Origin: Leptospira inadai serovar Lyme str. 10
GTDB taxonomy: Bacteria > Spirochaetota > Leptospiria > Leptospirales > Leptospiraceae
Reading direction: 5' to 3'
Assembly (NCBI RefSeq): GCF_000243675.2
Contig: NZ_AHMM02000015.1
Coordinates: 186,001-250,000, forward strand
DNA length: 64,000 bases
Each line of letters opens with the position of its first letter. Positions within the stretch are counted from its first letter, which is position 1. This document shows positions 18,842 to 28,033 of this stretch, one piece after another. The notes under the pieces are model-generated. The model ran no database searches. It was given only the letters and a program-made list of their open reading frames with translations, and was not told the origin of the DNA. A program made the position numbers and the translations under genes.

Positions 18842-18943
18842 AGTTCGGTCAATCCGTTTTCGAAATAGTCTATTTTCCCGTATAAGCTAAAATAAACGCA
18901 TGTTCGGTTAAACGAAGAAGGATTCATTTGACCGTCCAACTAA

Positions 18944-18970
18944 AAGTCCTTCGCTAGGCTCGAAGGACTT
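18944..18970 (-). terminator. Rho-independent terminator after the pseudo-rhomboid gene
   Basis: Perfect 10-bp stem AAGTCCTTCG / CGAAGGACTT with a 7-base loop. On the minus strand it is followed by TTTTAG, and it lies about 55 bases after the stop of the membrane protein at 19025. Confidence 0.6.
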
Positions 18971-19024
18971 CCTTTAATAAAGAGAACCGATTGCGAAAAC
19001 AGGCGCGATCGAAAAAGCGCCTAG

Positions 19025-19918
19025 CTATTTAACGTGCCGGTGATTATGCAGATGCTTTTCACAATATTCATGATCCGCACATTCCACACAGTATCGGAAG
19101 TCCATTTGCGGATCATCCTTCTCGGTAATACCGCATACGAAACATTTATGAACCGTCGGAAGAGAATCGACTTTGACCGATTTCATTTGAGTTCTAACGT
19201 TCCCTTTGAGATCGCGCCATATATCCTTTCCATAAAATAGAATTAAATTGGAGAGACCGATCAAAATGCCGAGTAACGGAAAGGCGGAACCTGTGATCAT
19301 CACGTACGTGATTCGGGTATAAAGCATGATTCCGGCCACCAAGAAACCCAACCATTTGATTCGAACCGGAACGATAAAGAATATGTAAATCTGCATATTC
19401 GGGTGTCGATATGCAACCGCGAGAAACAGACATTCATAAAATAAGCTGGAGTCTACGGCAAGAGGTACGTACAAAGAGAAGATCGCTCCTGCAGTGATTT
19501 GTACCGCGCCTAACCACAGATACGTATTAAAGCGAGGAACGCCCAAGTCCTCCTCTAAGATTTTACCCATAAAAAAGAACACATAAACGTAAAAGATCAA
19601 ACCGATCCACGGGTTTCCGAAAAAGCTGGAGTTTACTTTGAATACGTAAAGAAGGATGCTGGCCCAATCTTTTTCTTTTAGAGTTAAGGGAGTGATATTC
19701 CCGAAATCCGAATCAAAAAGTAAAGAATAAGCGCTCACGATCGCAGTAATTGCGGCAAAGTAACCGGTTAAGTTTTCAATGTGGAAATTTTGTGAGAAGT
19801 TTTGTAGGAAACGCTTCAATGGAAAAAAGAAATCCTTTGCTGAAAGTGCAAAATCTAAACGAGCGAATACTTTCAGTCTCTTCTTATATCGTATGAGTTT
19901 GGAAAGACGTATCGTCAA
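19025..19918 (-). CDS. Rhomboid-like (pseudo-protease) membrane protein with C-terminal zinc ribbon
   Basis: About six hydrophobic helices (residues 50-235), including AYRHPNMQIYIFFIVPVRIK, which matches the rhomboid/derlin pattern after the active-site helix. The protease GxSG serine motif is not present; the equivalent place reads VDSSLFYE, so it is probably inactive as a protease. The C-terminal 40 residues form a zinc ribbon: CFVCG, then YCVEC, then CEKHLHNHRH. The annotated start is a TTG without a clear ribosome site, so the N-terminus is uncertain. Likely an inner-membrane binding or scaffold protein. Confidence 0.65.
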   Translation of the reverse strand: MTIRLSKLIRYKKRLKVFARLDFALSAKDFFFPLKRFLQNFSQNFHIENLTGYFAAITAIVSAYSLLFDSDFGNITPLTLKEKDWASILLYVFKVNSSFFGNPWIGLIFYVYVFFFMGKILEEDLGVPRFNTYLWLGAVQITAGAIFSLYVPLAVDSSLFYECLFLAVAYRHPNMQIYIFFIVPVRIKWLGFLVAGIMLYTRITYVMITGSAFPLLGILIGLSNLILFYGKDIWRDLKGNVRTQMKSVKVDSLPTVHKCFVCGITEKDDPQMDFRYCVECADHEYCEKHLHNHRHVK

Positions 19919-19978
19919 CCAATTAAACCGATTTAATCGGAACCCGATATCGCAATCCCGGAGTCGGTCAAAACCACT

Positions 19979-20488
19979 TTATGAACCCGAATGATAGATC
20001 GGATTCCAAGGGATATCGGTGACGCCGTAATCGAAACCGGATTGAAACAAAGCGGTTGAAATTTGGCTACGATGATGAGTCTGATGATTAAAAAAATGCG
20101 TCACTAATAGCCAAACCGGTAACGTCGCTTCTTTGGCATACATAAAGCTATAGAAGGTAAGATCTTGCATTAGAAATTCCGAGGAAACCTCGCCGGCCCA
20201 ATTCGAGATGGTTTTGTCCAATTCCCGTCTTTTCTCTGCCAGTTCGTCAAAGGAGCTAAAAACTCTTTCCTTAAAATTCGTAATTTGAACGGGCCTTTTT
20301 TGTAACCTATCCAACCAGGCTAAATCCATCAAGATTAGATGATTCCAAGTATTGGCGATGGACCCGAAAAATAATTTCTTATCCGCCTCCAATTCTTCCG
20401 CCTTTAAACTAGCACAAACGATTAATAATGAATCATTTTGCCACCGATTATATAACGACATCGCCTTGCAATATTCGATTGGAACCAT
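19979..20488 (-). CDS. DinB-fold (YfiT-like) protein
   Basis: A 169-residue four-helix bundle of the DinB/DfsB superfamily (unrelated to DNA polymerase IV). It begins YCKAMSLYNRWQNDSLL, the typical first helix, then NTWNHLILMDLAWLDRL with the first metal His, and ends with THFFNHQTHHRSQIS, supplying two more His. The three-His nickel or zinc site therefore appears intact. Family members include thiol-dependent transferases and detoxification enzymes; the substrate is unknown here. Confidence 0.8.
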   Translation of the reverse strand: MVPIEYCKAMSLYNRWQNDSLLIVCASLKAEELEADKKLFFGSIANTWNHLILMDLAWLDRLQKRPVQITNFKERVFSSFDELAEKRRELDKTISNWAGEVSSEFLMQDLTFYSFMYAKEATLPVWLLVTHFFNHQTHHRSQISTALFQSGFDYGVTDIPWNPIYHSGS

Positions 20489-20667
20489 AACGAATCGTGA
20501 AATCTAAGCCTCGTAGGTCAATCGATTTCCAAGAAGAAACAATTCGACTCGATCGTTAAGGAATCGTAAGAAATCATAAAGTTAATATAAAAAATCGGTT
20601 AAGATTTTTTTAAAAAAGGTTTTGATTTTTTGGAATATTTAGGAAAGTTTATTAGGTCTAATTTCCG

Positions 20668-21009
20668 ATGCTGAGACGAGTTTGCATAAGTCTATTTGTC
20701 TTGAGTTTGGCCAATCCGCCTTGCTCGGCCTCTACATGGAAAGACATAGTTCCTCTCTCTAAAGCGCAGCAAATTCCCCGTACGGAAGAATCGTCCAAAT
20801 TCAAAATTCACGATACGGTCAAAACCGAACTTCTCGCAATCTCGGAATCGGAATCCAATTTTCCGAAAATCGAAACGACGGGGAACGTAACTAGAGTTCC
20901 GTTTGCCTCCTTAAAAGCCTTTGAAGATTCGATAAGGAACGTACGGCCCTTCGAATCGAACGATTCTAATTTCTTCACACCTTTAAATACGATACGCATT
21001 TTAACCTAA
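20668..21009 (+). CDS. Small exported protein of unknown function
   Basis: A 113-residue product with a signal peptide (LRRVCISLFVLSLANPPCSA). The mature part is short, charged and Ser/Glu-rich with no recognisable domain. It precedes another small exported protein by about 50 bases on the same strand, so both may be one transcript. Confidence 0.45.
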   Translation: MLRRVCISLFVLSLANPPCSASTWKDIVPLSKAQQIPRTEESSKFKIHDTVKTELLAISESESNFPKIETTGNVTRVPFASLKAFEDSIRNVRPFESNDSNFFTPLNTIRILT

Positions 21010-21060
21010 AGTATTTGTTCCCTTTTTTAGTTCGCGAACGTTACTATTAGGAGAATTTAT

Positions 21061-21501
21061 ATGCGCAACGTATTTGCTTATTTAGCCGCAGCCTCAATCA
21101 TCACCGCGACCGCAGTTCCGGCGGCGGAAGTAAACTTTGAAGAAAAGTTATTCGAGCGTATGGCTCGTATCTATGAAGAATTGCTTTCCAGCGAGGAAAG
21201 GAAAATAAACGCCAAAGGGATTGCGTTCTTGGTAAGAGAAGCCAAGAAAAGCTCGCAAGAAACGAGAGTCTTGTATGCGAAAGCCCAAACGTTTGCGGAG
21301 TTGTTGGAAAAAGCGTCCTCCCGTAGAGACCAGGAATTTCTTTACGGCGAACTTTCATTGACCTTAAGCAACCTCGCGCCTAAATATGCGCTTCACGCTT
21401 TTCATTGCCCGACGAGTAGGAAAGGTTGGATTGCTAAAGTTGAAACTGTTCGAAATCCGTATCTTTCGGAAATGCGCGAAATCGGTGAGAGACTGAATTA
21501 A
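21061..21501 (+). CDS. Small exported helical protein of unknown function
   Basis: A 146-residue protein with a signal peptide (RNVFAYLAAASIITATAVPAA) and a mature part of amphipathic helices rich in Glu, Lys and Arg. The ATG has AGGAG upstream. No domain is recognised. A perfect palindrome GTTCGCGAAC lies about 20 bases before the start and could be an operator, though this is unproven. Confidence 0.55.
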   Translation: MRNVFAYLAAASIITATAVPAAEVNFEEKLFERMARIYEELLSSEERKINAKGIAFLVREAKKSSQETRVLYAKAQTFAELLEKASSRRDQEFLYGELSLTLSNLAPKYALHAFHCPTSRKGWIAKVETVRNPYLSEMREIGERLN

Positions 21502-21511
21502 AACTCGCAAT

Positions 21512-21539
21512 GAAACTCGGTTCATTACAACCGAGTTTC
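21512..21539 (+). terminator. Stem-loop after the small exported protein
   Basis: Perfect 11-bp stem GAAACTCGGTT / AACCGAGTTTC with a 6-base loop, ten bases after the stop. The T-run is short (TTTC), so termination may be partial. It separates this gene from the ppk operon. Confidence 0.5.
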
Positions 21540-21630
21540 GTGGATCTATCCATCTTTCTAGAGCGGTTTAATTTCCGACTTTAGTCTCATTGATGCTAAA
21601 CTTGCCGTTTTCTTAGCGTCGGAAGGCGAC

Positions 21631-23811
21631 TTGACGCCCGCAGCGGTACTTCTAAACAAAGAAGAAAGAAGGATTCCAAGCGTGGCCCAGAAAACCAAAT
21701 CCGCCGAAACTCACCCTACCGAAAATGGAGTTCACAATTCGAAAGATCCCATCCATTTAGGGAATCCGGACATTTTTTTCGATCGGGAATTATCCTGGAT
21801 CGATTTTAATCGACGCGTTTTAGAGGAAGCAAACGATCACGATAATCCTCTTTTAGAAAGATTAAAGTTCCTTTGCATTACCGAATCGAATTTGGACGAA
21901 TTCTATATGGTTCGAGTGGCCGGAATTCGCAACATGCTTGCGGAAGGGAACGACGAAAATAGTCTCAACGGCCAAAGAGCTTCCGAAATTCTTTCCGAGT
22001 TATCCAAGAAAGTTCAAGTTTTCGTAAAGGATCAATATGAGACTTTCGATCTTACCCTTCGACAATTGAAGGAAAACGGAATTCATATCATTATCGATCC
22101 GAAAGAGCTTAGCGCTTCGGAAATCGAACAGATTCGCCAATATTATAAGGACGATGTTTCTCCGATCCTCACTCCCCTCTCGATCGATCCGTCTCATCCG
22201 TTTCCCCATATTCTGAATCGATCGCTGAATCTCGCGATTCTACTCAGTACCGACGACGAAAAAACCGGAATGAAAAAGGACCTATTCGCGGTAGTGCAAG
22301 TGCCTTCCGTGCTACCTCGATTTTTTCAACTGAAGAGTCAGGGTAAGGTCCGCAGGTTCTTTCCTTTGGAAGCCATCATTACTCTTCATGTGGACGATTT
22401 ATTCTACGGGATGGAAGTAAAGGAAATATACCCGTTTAGAATTATCCGGGACGCGGATATCTCGATCGACGAGGAAGCATCGGTGAAGGACCTCCTCATC
22501 ACGATGAAAAAGGAAATTCGAAATCGTATCTGGGGAGATGCGGTTCGGATGGACATCCATGAGGGGACCTCCCCGTTCGTTAAAAACACTCTCAAAGAAC
22601 TTTTAGAATTACAAGACAACGAGATGTTCGACGTGCCTTCACTATTGAATTTGAACGACACGATGTATTTCTACGGTTTGGAACATACTTCGAAATTAAA
22701 ATACCCTTTCTTTCAGCAGAAGCTGACTTTAAAATTCGATTCGCCGGAAAAGATTTTTGAAGCGATCCAAAGAAAGGACAGGCTTCTTCATCATCCCTAC
22801 CAATCCTTTGCGGCTATCGAAGAGCTTTTGCGAATTTCCAGCGAAGATCCGAAGGTGTTGGGAATCAAAATGACCTTATATAGGACTAGCGGGGATTCGC
22901 CGATCATTCAGTATCTTGGACAGGCCGCCGAAAACGGTAAACAAGTTACGGTCCTAGTCGAACTCAAGGCTCGCTTTGACGAAGAGAGAAATATCAAATG
23001 GGCGCAAAAGTTGGAAGAACGCGGTGTTCATGTGGTGTACGGCGTCGTCGGCTTAAAGATACATTGCAAAATGCTAATGATAGTCCGAAGGGAAGACGAG
23101 CATCTTATGAGATACGTGCATCTGGGCACGGGTAATTATAACTCGACTACGAGTAGATATTATACGGACCTAAGTTTCTTTACCGTTAACAAGGAAATTA
23201 CCGAAGACGTTGCTACGATATTTAATACCATCACTAGCTACGCCAAAATGCCGCATCTGAATCAGTTGGCGGCCTCTCCGCATAATTTGAAGGCTACTTT
23301 CCTGGAACTCATAGAAAAGGAAACCGAAAACGCAAAAGCGGGGAAACCGGCACGGATCGTTTTTAAAATGAATAGCCTAGTGGATCCTCACATTATACTC
23401 GCGATGTATAAGGCGAGTCAAGCCGGAGTGATCATAGAGTTAATCATTCGGGGAATCTGCTGCTTGAAACCGGGACTCCCGGGAATTTCCGAGAATATCA
23501 CCGTAATATCGATCGTAGGAAGATTTCTAGAACACACGCGTATCTATTATTTCTTATCCGGCGGGGAAGAGAGTATATTTCTCGCTTCGGCGGATTGTAT
23601 GCCTAGAAACTTCGAGCGAAGAATCGAAGTCTTATTTCCGATTCTGGACGTAAAGCACAAGGATCGTATTAAAAAAATATTAGACGTTCAATTGAATGAC
23701 AACGTAAAGGCCCGCATTCTCCACTCGGACGGCGCATATCGCAAGCGAGAGCGATTGCAAGGGGAAAAGGCCGTGGACAGTCAGATAGAGCGTATGAATT
23801 TTGCCGAATAA
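21631..23811 (+). CDS. ppk: Polyphosphate kinase 1
   Basis: Makes inorganic polyphosphate from ATP, reversibly. The core begins FFDRELSWIDFNRRVLEEAN, the PPK1 N domain. The autophosphorylated His is His478 in LKIHCKML, and HLGTGNYNSTTSRYYTDLSF gives the second conserved His region. Length 726 is slightly above the usual 690-720 because of a non-conserved 45-residue N-terminal lead. The start is TTG at 21631 with GGAAGG four bases before it; a start further inside the lead cannot be excluded. It heads a four-gene operon with spacings of 3, -4 and -4 bases. Confidence 0.93.
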   Translation: MTPAAVLLNKEERRIPSVAQKTKSAETHPTENGVHNSKDPIHLGNPDIFFDRELSWIDFNRRVLEEANDHDNPLLERLKFLCITESNLDEFYMVRVAGIRNMLAEGNDENSLNGQRASEILSELSKKVQVFVKDQYETFDLTLRQLKENGIHIIIDPKELSASEIEQIRQYYKDDVSPILTPLSIDPSHPFPHILNRSLNLAILLSTDDEKTGMKKDLFAVVQVPSVLPRFFQLKSQGKVRRFFPLEAIITLHVDDLFYGMEVKEIYPFRIIRDADISIDEEASVKDLLITMKKEIRNRIWGDAVRMDIHEGTSPFVKNTLKELLELQDNEMFDVPSLLNLNDTMYFYGLEHTSKLKYPFFQQKLTLKFDSPEKIFEAIQRKDRLLHHPYQSFAAIEELLRISSEDPKVLGIKMTLYRTSGDSPIIQYLGQAAENGKQVTVLVELKARFDEERNIKWAQKLEERGVHVVYGVVGLKIHCKMLMIVRREDEHLMRYVHLGTGNYNSTTSRYYTDLSFFTVNKEITEDVATIFNTITSYAKMPHLNQLAASPHNLKATFLELIEKETENAKAGKPARIVFKMNSLVDPHIILAMYKASQAGVIIELIIRGICCLKPGLPGISENITVISIVGRFLEHTRIYYFLSGGEESIFLASADCMPRNFERRIEVLFPILDVKHKDRIKKILDVQLNDNVKARILHSDGAYRKRERLQGEKAVDSQIERMNFAE

Positions 23812-23814
23812 AAA

Positions 23815-25236
23815 ATGAGCACATTGACACAAGAAAAACGCGCGCAACTAAAGACCCTCGTCGGAGAGGAAAAAGTATTCTTTCGAGACGAGGATAAAAT
23901 GGATCAGGCTACATTCTTATCCTTCGGAACCGATCGAACGAAGGTGTATCCGCCGAATTTCGATATTCTTGTTTTTCCCAAAAATACCGGAGAAGTAGCG
24001 CAATTAGTGAAATTCGCGTACGATAACGATCTGAAAATCGTTCCTTCGGGTGGACGCACCGGCTACGCCGGAGGTGCCGTCGCGAGAAACGGAGAAATCG
24101 TCATCTCCTTGGTAAAAATGGATCAGGTTTTGGATTTCGATCCTTTCTTCGGGTCCTTAAAAGTGCAGGCGGGCATGATTACCAAGAACCTTCATAAAGA
24201 AGCGGAGGACCGAGGTTTTTATTTTCCCGTAGACTTCTCTTCCACGGGTTCTTCTCATATCGGCGGTAATATCGCGACTAACGCCGGCGGTGTTCGAGTC
24301 GTACATTACGGACTGATCCGTCAATGGGTTTTAGGATTAACCGTCGTGACCGGAACCGGAGAAATTCTGGAGTTCAACGGGGAAATTCTCAAAAATAATA
24401 CCGGCTACGATCTAAAACATCTGTTCATCGGATCGGAAGGGACGCTCGGAATCATTACGGAATGTACGCTGAAATTGACGAGCAAGCCTTCGGACAATCG
24501 AGTTCTATTTAGCGCCGTGCCCGACTTTTCCTCCATACTCGAATTATTCAAGGAAACACACGACGTAAAAGTCCCTCTTTTAGCTTTTGAATTTCTTACC
24601 CGCTATTGTCTGGAAAAAGTAATCGATCATTTGCATGTTCCCGACCCTTTTCCGGAAAAGAGTCCATATTATGTTTTAATGGAATTCGAAATAACGGATG
24701 AAAGGGACGAGGAGAAATTATTCTCCTTCCTGGAGACTGTGGTAGAGAAAGGGTTGGTCTCGGACGGAAGCTTGGCTTCCAATTCCCGCCAGGCGGAAAC
24801 TTTCTGGAAGTATAGGGAAGGAATCAGCGAATCCATTTCCATCGATTACACCGTTCACAAAAACGATATCTCTCTTCCATTACGAAATATGAATTCTTTT
24901 TTAGAGGACATGCAGGCTTTATTGAATAGTAAATATCCCGGATTCGAAATCGCGCTATTCGGCCATATCGGAGACGGTAATTTACATTTGAATATCGTAA
25001 AGCCTAAGGGTCTTTCGGATGCGGAGTTTTTTTCGCAGTGTAAAAACGTGGATCCGTCCATGTTCGAATTGCTGCAAAAGCATCATGGCTCCATCAGTGC
25101 CGAACACGGAATCGGACTCTTAAAAAGGGATTTTCTGCATTTTTCCAGGACGGATGCCGAACTTGAAATCATGCGACAAATAAAGAAAGCGCTGGATCCA
25201 AAAAATCTACTAAACCCGGGGAAAGTTTTGCCTTGA
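23815..25236 (+). CDS. FAD-linked 2-hydroxyacid oxidase/dehydrogenase (GlcD/DLD type)
   Basis: Flavoenzyme of the VAO/PCMH family. The N-terminal FAD-binding half shows PSGGRTGYAGGAV, the pyrophosphate loop STGSSHIGGNIATNAGGVRV and GSEGTLGIITE; the C-terminal half has FGHIGDGNLHLNIV and SAEHGIGLLKRDFL with the substrate-site His residues. Likely oxidises D-lactate or glycolate or a similar 2-hydroxyacid, passing electrons to the membrane. Length 473 is typical. It begins three bases after the ppk stop. Confidence 0.88.
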   Translation: MSTLTQEKRAQLKTLVGEEKVFFRDEDKMDQATFLSFGTDRTKVYPPNFDILVFPKNTGEVAQLVKFAYDNDLKIVPSGGRTGYAGGAVARNGEIVISLVKMDQVLDFDPFFGSLKVQAGMITKNLHKEAEDRGFYFPVDFSSTGSSHIGGNIATNAGGVRVVHYGLIRQWVLGLTVVTGTGEILEFNGEILKNNTGYDLKHLFIGSEGTLGIITECTLKLTSKPSDNRVLFSAVPDFSSILELFKETHDVKVPLLAFEFLTRYCLEKVIDHLHVPDPFPEKSPYYVLMEFEITDERDEEKLFSFLETVVEKGLVSDGSLASNSRQAETFWKYREGISESISIDYTVHKNDISLPLRNMNSFLEDMQALLNSKYPGFEIALFGHIGDGNLHLNIVKPKGLSDAEFFSQCKNVDPSMFELLQKHHGSISAEHGIGLLKRDFLHFSRTDAELEIMRQIKKALDPKNLLNPGKVLP

Positions 25237-25604
25237 GTCGAAATAAGCGCGGACCTTTTCTTTCCGATGCATTTCGTGCTTTTACCGCTCTGACTTGGAT
25301 CGTATTCGCGGGTCTTCAGTATAACGACCCCGATCCTCAAGTTTGGATCCCGGCTTATCTATGCGTAACTTTACTTTATTCCGCCGAATGGTTTCCTTAT
25401 TTTCGAGAACCCGGACCGCGTAATTTGATTTCAGGGATATCAAGAGCCTTGGCCGGAGGTTATTTTCTGTGGGGCATTTATACTTTTTTAGAGGACCCTC
25501 GTGCGGATTTCGATTCCGAAATCTTTAGAGAAAGTTTAGGATTAGGACTGTCCTCCCTCTGGCTCTTGATCCTTCCTCTATTTCGAGGACGTGTCGTAAA
25601 ATGA
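25233..25604 (+). CDS. TMEM220-family membrane protein
   Basis: A 123-residue protein with about three or four hydrophobic helices. The segment FAGLQYNDPDPQVWIPAYLC is the hallmark of the transmembrane family 220, whose function is unknown. It starts with TTG overlapping the TGA of the oxidase (TTGA) and its stop overlaps the next ATG, so it is translationally coupled at both ends. Confidence 0.75.
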   Translation: MSRNKRGPFLSDAFRAFTALTWIVFAGLQYNDPDPQVWIPAYLCVTLLYSAEWFPYFREPGPRNLISGISRALAGGYFLWGIYTFLEDPRADFDSEIFRESLGLGLSSLWLLILPLFRGRVVK

Positions 25605-26293
25605 AGATCAGGCTGGAGGCTTGGCTCTCCATCTTGTTTCTAAGAATCATTTATCTGACAATCCGATGGAAAGAAATTAAAATTCCGAAAACTACCGAAG
25701 ACTTGTTCCGTAAAAAAGATTCGTTTCTCTTAGCCCTCTGGCATAATCAGATTCCGTACGCAATCGATCTCACCTCTTCTTACTTAGTAAAAAAGAGGGG
25801 AATGCGCATCGTACCGCTTGCATCTCGATCGGAGGACGGTGAAATGATCTCTATAGTTTTGGAACATTTCGGCATAGAATCTCGACGAGGTTCGAGTCGA
25901 AGAGGAGGCGCCGCGGGATTAAGAGCTCTTGTTAAAGAAGCTATGGACGGCGGAATTTCCTTAATCACTCCGGACGGCCCGACCGGCCCGGTATACGAAC
26001 TTAAGCCGGGAATCATTCAACTCGCCTCTCTAACCGGCTATCCTGTCATTGCATTTTCCGCCGATTACGATCGGTTTTGGAAGGTAAACAGCTGGGACAG
26101 AACTAAAGTTCCGAAACCTTTCTCTACCGCTACGTTTACGTTTACGGAACCTTTCGTTGTCCCTAAACTTAAGGGCGAGAAACAGTTGGACGAATGGAGA
26201 AAGAAGCTGGAGAATTTGATGCTAGAAAATTGCGGAATCACTTCGCTCGAAGCGGAGAACATCCGAGCGGAAGTTCGAAAGCAGAAGAAGTAA
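25601..26293 (+). CDS. DUF374 lysophospholipid acyltransferase-like protein
   Basis: Member of the DUF374 group related to LPLAT acyltransferases. The LALWHNQIPYAI segment matches the family start block, and LITPDGPTGPVYELKPGIIQ is the diagnostic second block. An N-terminal hydrophobic segment suggests membrane attachment. It probably transfers an acyl chain to a lipid A or phospholipid precursor, by analogy only. It is the last gene of the ppk operon, with an ATGA overlap. Confidence 0.8.
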   Translation: MKIRLEAWLSILFLRIIYLTIRWKEIKIPKTTEDLFRKKDSFLLALWHNQIPYAIDLTSSYLVKKRGMRIVPLASRSEDGEMISIVLEHFGIESRRGSSRRGGAAGLRALVKEAMDGGISLITPDGPTGPVYELKPGIIQLASLTGYPVIAFSADYDRFWKVNSWDRTKVPKPFSTATFTFTEPFVVPKLKGEKQLDEWRKKLENLMLENCGITSLEAENIRAEVRKQKK

Positions 26294-26477
26294 GATCTTT
26301 CCTTTCAATTTACGTCGGACACTCCTCACGAAATTCCATCGGCGGCGAAGGGAATATCCGCCTTTAAATATTACGTTATTTTAATTATGCAGACGATTCA
26401 AACGGCCTCAATTGCGAGGATCGTCCGATGGATCTAAATCGAAGCGACTCAAAGAATTATAGTTTCGTTCGGTACCG

Positions 26478-27134
26478 TTATGTTACGGGAGGAATCTCCT
26501 CCTTCCTAAGCCGATAAAAGCTCCAATGAACGATGAATATCCGCGAAAGCAGCAGATATAAGGATTCGCCGTACGTTCTCTCCGTGGTCTCCGCCATTGC
26601 CTCGAAGGCTCCGATTAATTCTCTTAATATTTCCCGATCTCCCGCGTCGGAGACAAGATTCAGGTCGACTTCCGACAAATCCTCATCGGCAGGAAAAGCT
26701 ATATCGTTCGATTCCAGCAGTATTTCCAACAACTTTTCGCCTTCTATCACGACCGATTCGGCGGTTTTTTCGGCGGGTTCGGGTCCGCTCAACAACGAGA
26801 AAACACCATCAGATAATTCTAATATAAGTCCCCCTAAGGCCATATCATTTCCCGATTCGAAAGTCGAAGTTATAGTATCGAACTTCTCTTTCAATAAACT
26901 GCGAACTTTCAGAAACGAATCGGCAGCGTAGCGCATCTCGCCTTCGTCCATCGCCTCTTCGAATCCTTGCAGCCAATCAGGACCGGTCGGATCGAAGCTT
27001 TCCCAATCCGCCCATAAGGATTCGCATGCAAGAAAGATTTGATCCGTAGTAGTGCCGACATGTCTGTATGTTGTGATAACGACCGCTAACTGTGCGATCG
27101 CTCCTGACCACTCCGTTTCCTTTACATCGTTCAT
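26478..27134 (-). CDS. Acidic helical cytosolic protein of unknown function
   Basis: A 218-residue protein, strongly acidic and nearly all helical (for example DREILRELIGAFEAMAETTE). It has no signal, Cys cluster or known motif. It is monocistronic and faces the DUF374 gene tail-to-tail. I do not recognise it. Confidence 0.5.
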   Translation of the reverse strand: MNDVKETEWSGAIAQLAVVITTYRHVGTTTDQIFLACESLWADWESFDPTGPDWLQGFEEAMDEGEMRYAADSFLKVRSLLKEKFDTITSTFESGNDMALGGLILELSDGVFSLLSGPEPAEKTAESVVIEGEKLLEILLESNDIAFPADEDLSEVDLNLVSDAGDREILRELIGAFEAMAETTERTYGESLYLLLSRIFIVHWSFYRLRKEEIPPVT

Positions 27135-27303
27135 GACTTCTATACTAACCTAAATAAAGTTTAGAGAAAGCACGATTCCTTTGAACGATGATGAAACCGC
27201 TCTTTTATACCCAAGGGTGTAGCAGTAATTACTTAGATCGAGGTATAAGATAAACGGATTCAATCGTGATTTTTTATGATAAAATCTATCAAAGAAAGTG
27301 AGA

Positions 27304-27945
27304 CTAAGAATATTTACGAACTAGATCCAAACGGGAATTTACTTTTAATTTTCTAAAAATGCTTTTTATCTGAATTCTAACAGTCCCTTCTTTCGTACCC
27401 AATTTCGAAGCGATCTGTTTCGTTTTATAACCGCTGTTAATATAATCCAAAATCTCCCGTTCTCTCGGAGTTAACGCAAAAATTTCCTTTTTCGGAGTTT
27501 TTCTAAAAAATTCCATAACTCGCACTGCTAACCCTGGAGAAAGAATTCCTCCTTCCGTTAGAACGATTCTAGTTACTTGACAAATGTCTCTGAGATCCTT
27601 TTTTAAAAAATAACCGACTGCCCCGGCTTGCATGGATTTAAATAAGGCCGCATCGGATTCAATTCCGGATAGAATGATGAAGCGAGTCTCGGAGTTTTTG
27701 GGAAAGATCTCCCGTATAAAATCGATTCCGTTCATTCCGGGAAGTATAACATCAACGTATACGATATCATACCGAGTTTGCCCGTTAGAGAGAAAATCCT
27801 CACAACTAGTAAAAAGATCTGCCACCGAAATCTCGGGCATCGTAGCTAAGGCTTGCAGACAGCGAGAACCGAACTCCGAATTATCCTCGATCAAGGCGAT
27901 TTTAATCGATTTTTCAATCGCACCCGAGCTTTGAATATCTTCCAT
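27304..27945 (-). CDS. NarL/FixJ-type response regulator
   Basis: An N-terminal receiver (1-125) has the acidic pair in IALIEDNSEFG, phosphoacceptor Asp in VYVDVILPGMNG and the conserved Lys in GYFLKKDLRD. The C-terminal LuxR-type HTH reads LTPREREILDYINSGYKTKQ, followed by GTKEGTVRIQIKSI. At 213 residues it is the usual length. No cognate kinase lies next to it; the kinases at 29022-32901 are on the opposite strand, about 1 kb away, and could be partners. Confidence 0.92.
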   Translation of the reverse strand: MEDIQSSGAIEKSIKIALIEDNSEFGSRCLQALATMPEISVADLFTSCEDFLSNGQTRYDIVYVDVILPGMNGIDFIREIFPKNSETRFIILSGIESDAALFKSMQAGAVGYFLKKDLRDICQVTRIVLTEGGILSPGLAVRVMEFFRKTPKKEIFALTPREREILDYINSGYKTKQIASKLGTKEGTVRIQIKSIFRKLKVNSRLDLVRKYS

Positions 27946-28033
27946 ATAGAAATCGTTGCCTCTTTCTATATATCTGAGAGAGGTTCGATTCAGACGGAAC
28001 CTCGATTTTTTTTATCGAAAATCGATCGGGATT

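Noticed and set aside
21030..21039. Perfect palindrome GTTCGCGAAC upstream of a small exported protein
   Set aside because: Too short and alone; not the reported Leptospira LexA pattern, so kept only as a remark.
26490..26505. GGAGGA-ATC-TCCTCC palindrome as a terminator
   Set aside because: It lies within the coding end of the acidic helical protein and lacks a T-run.
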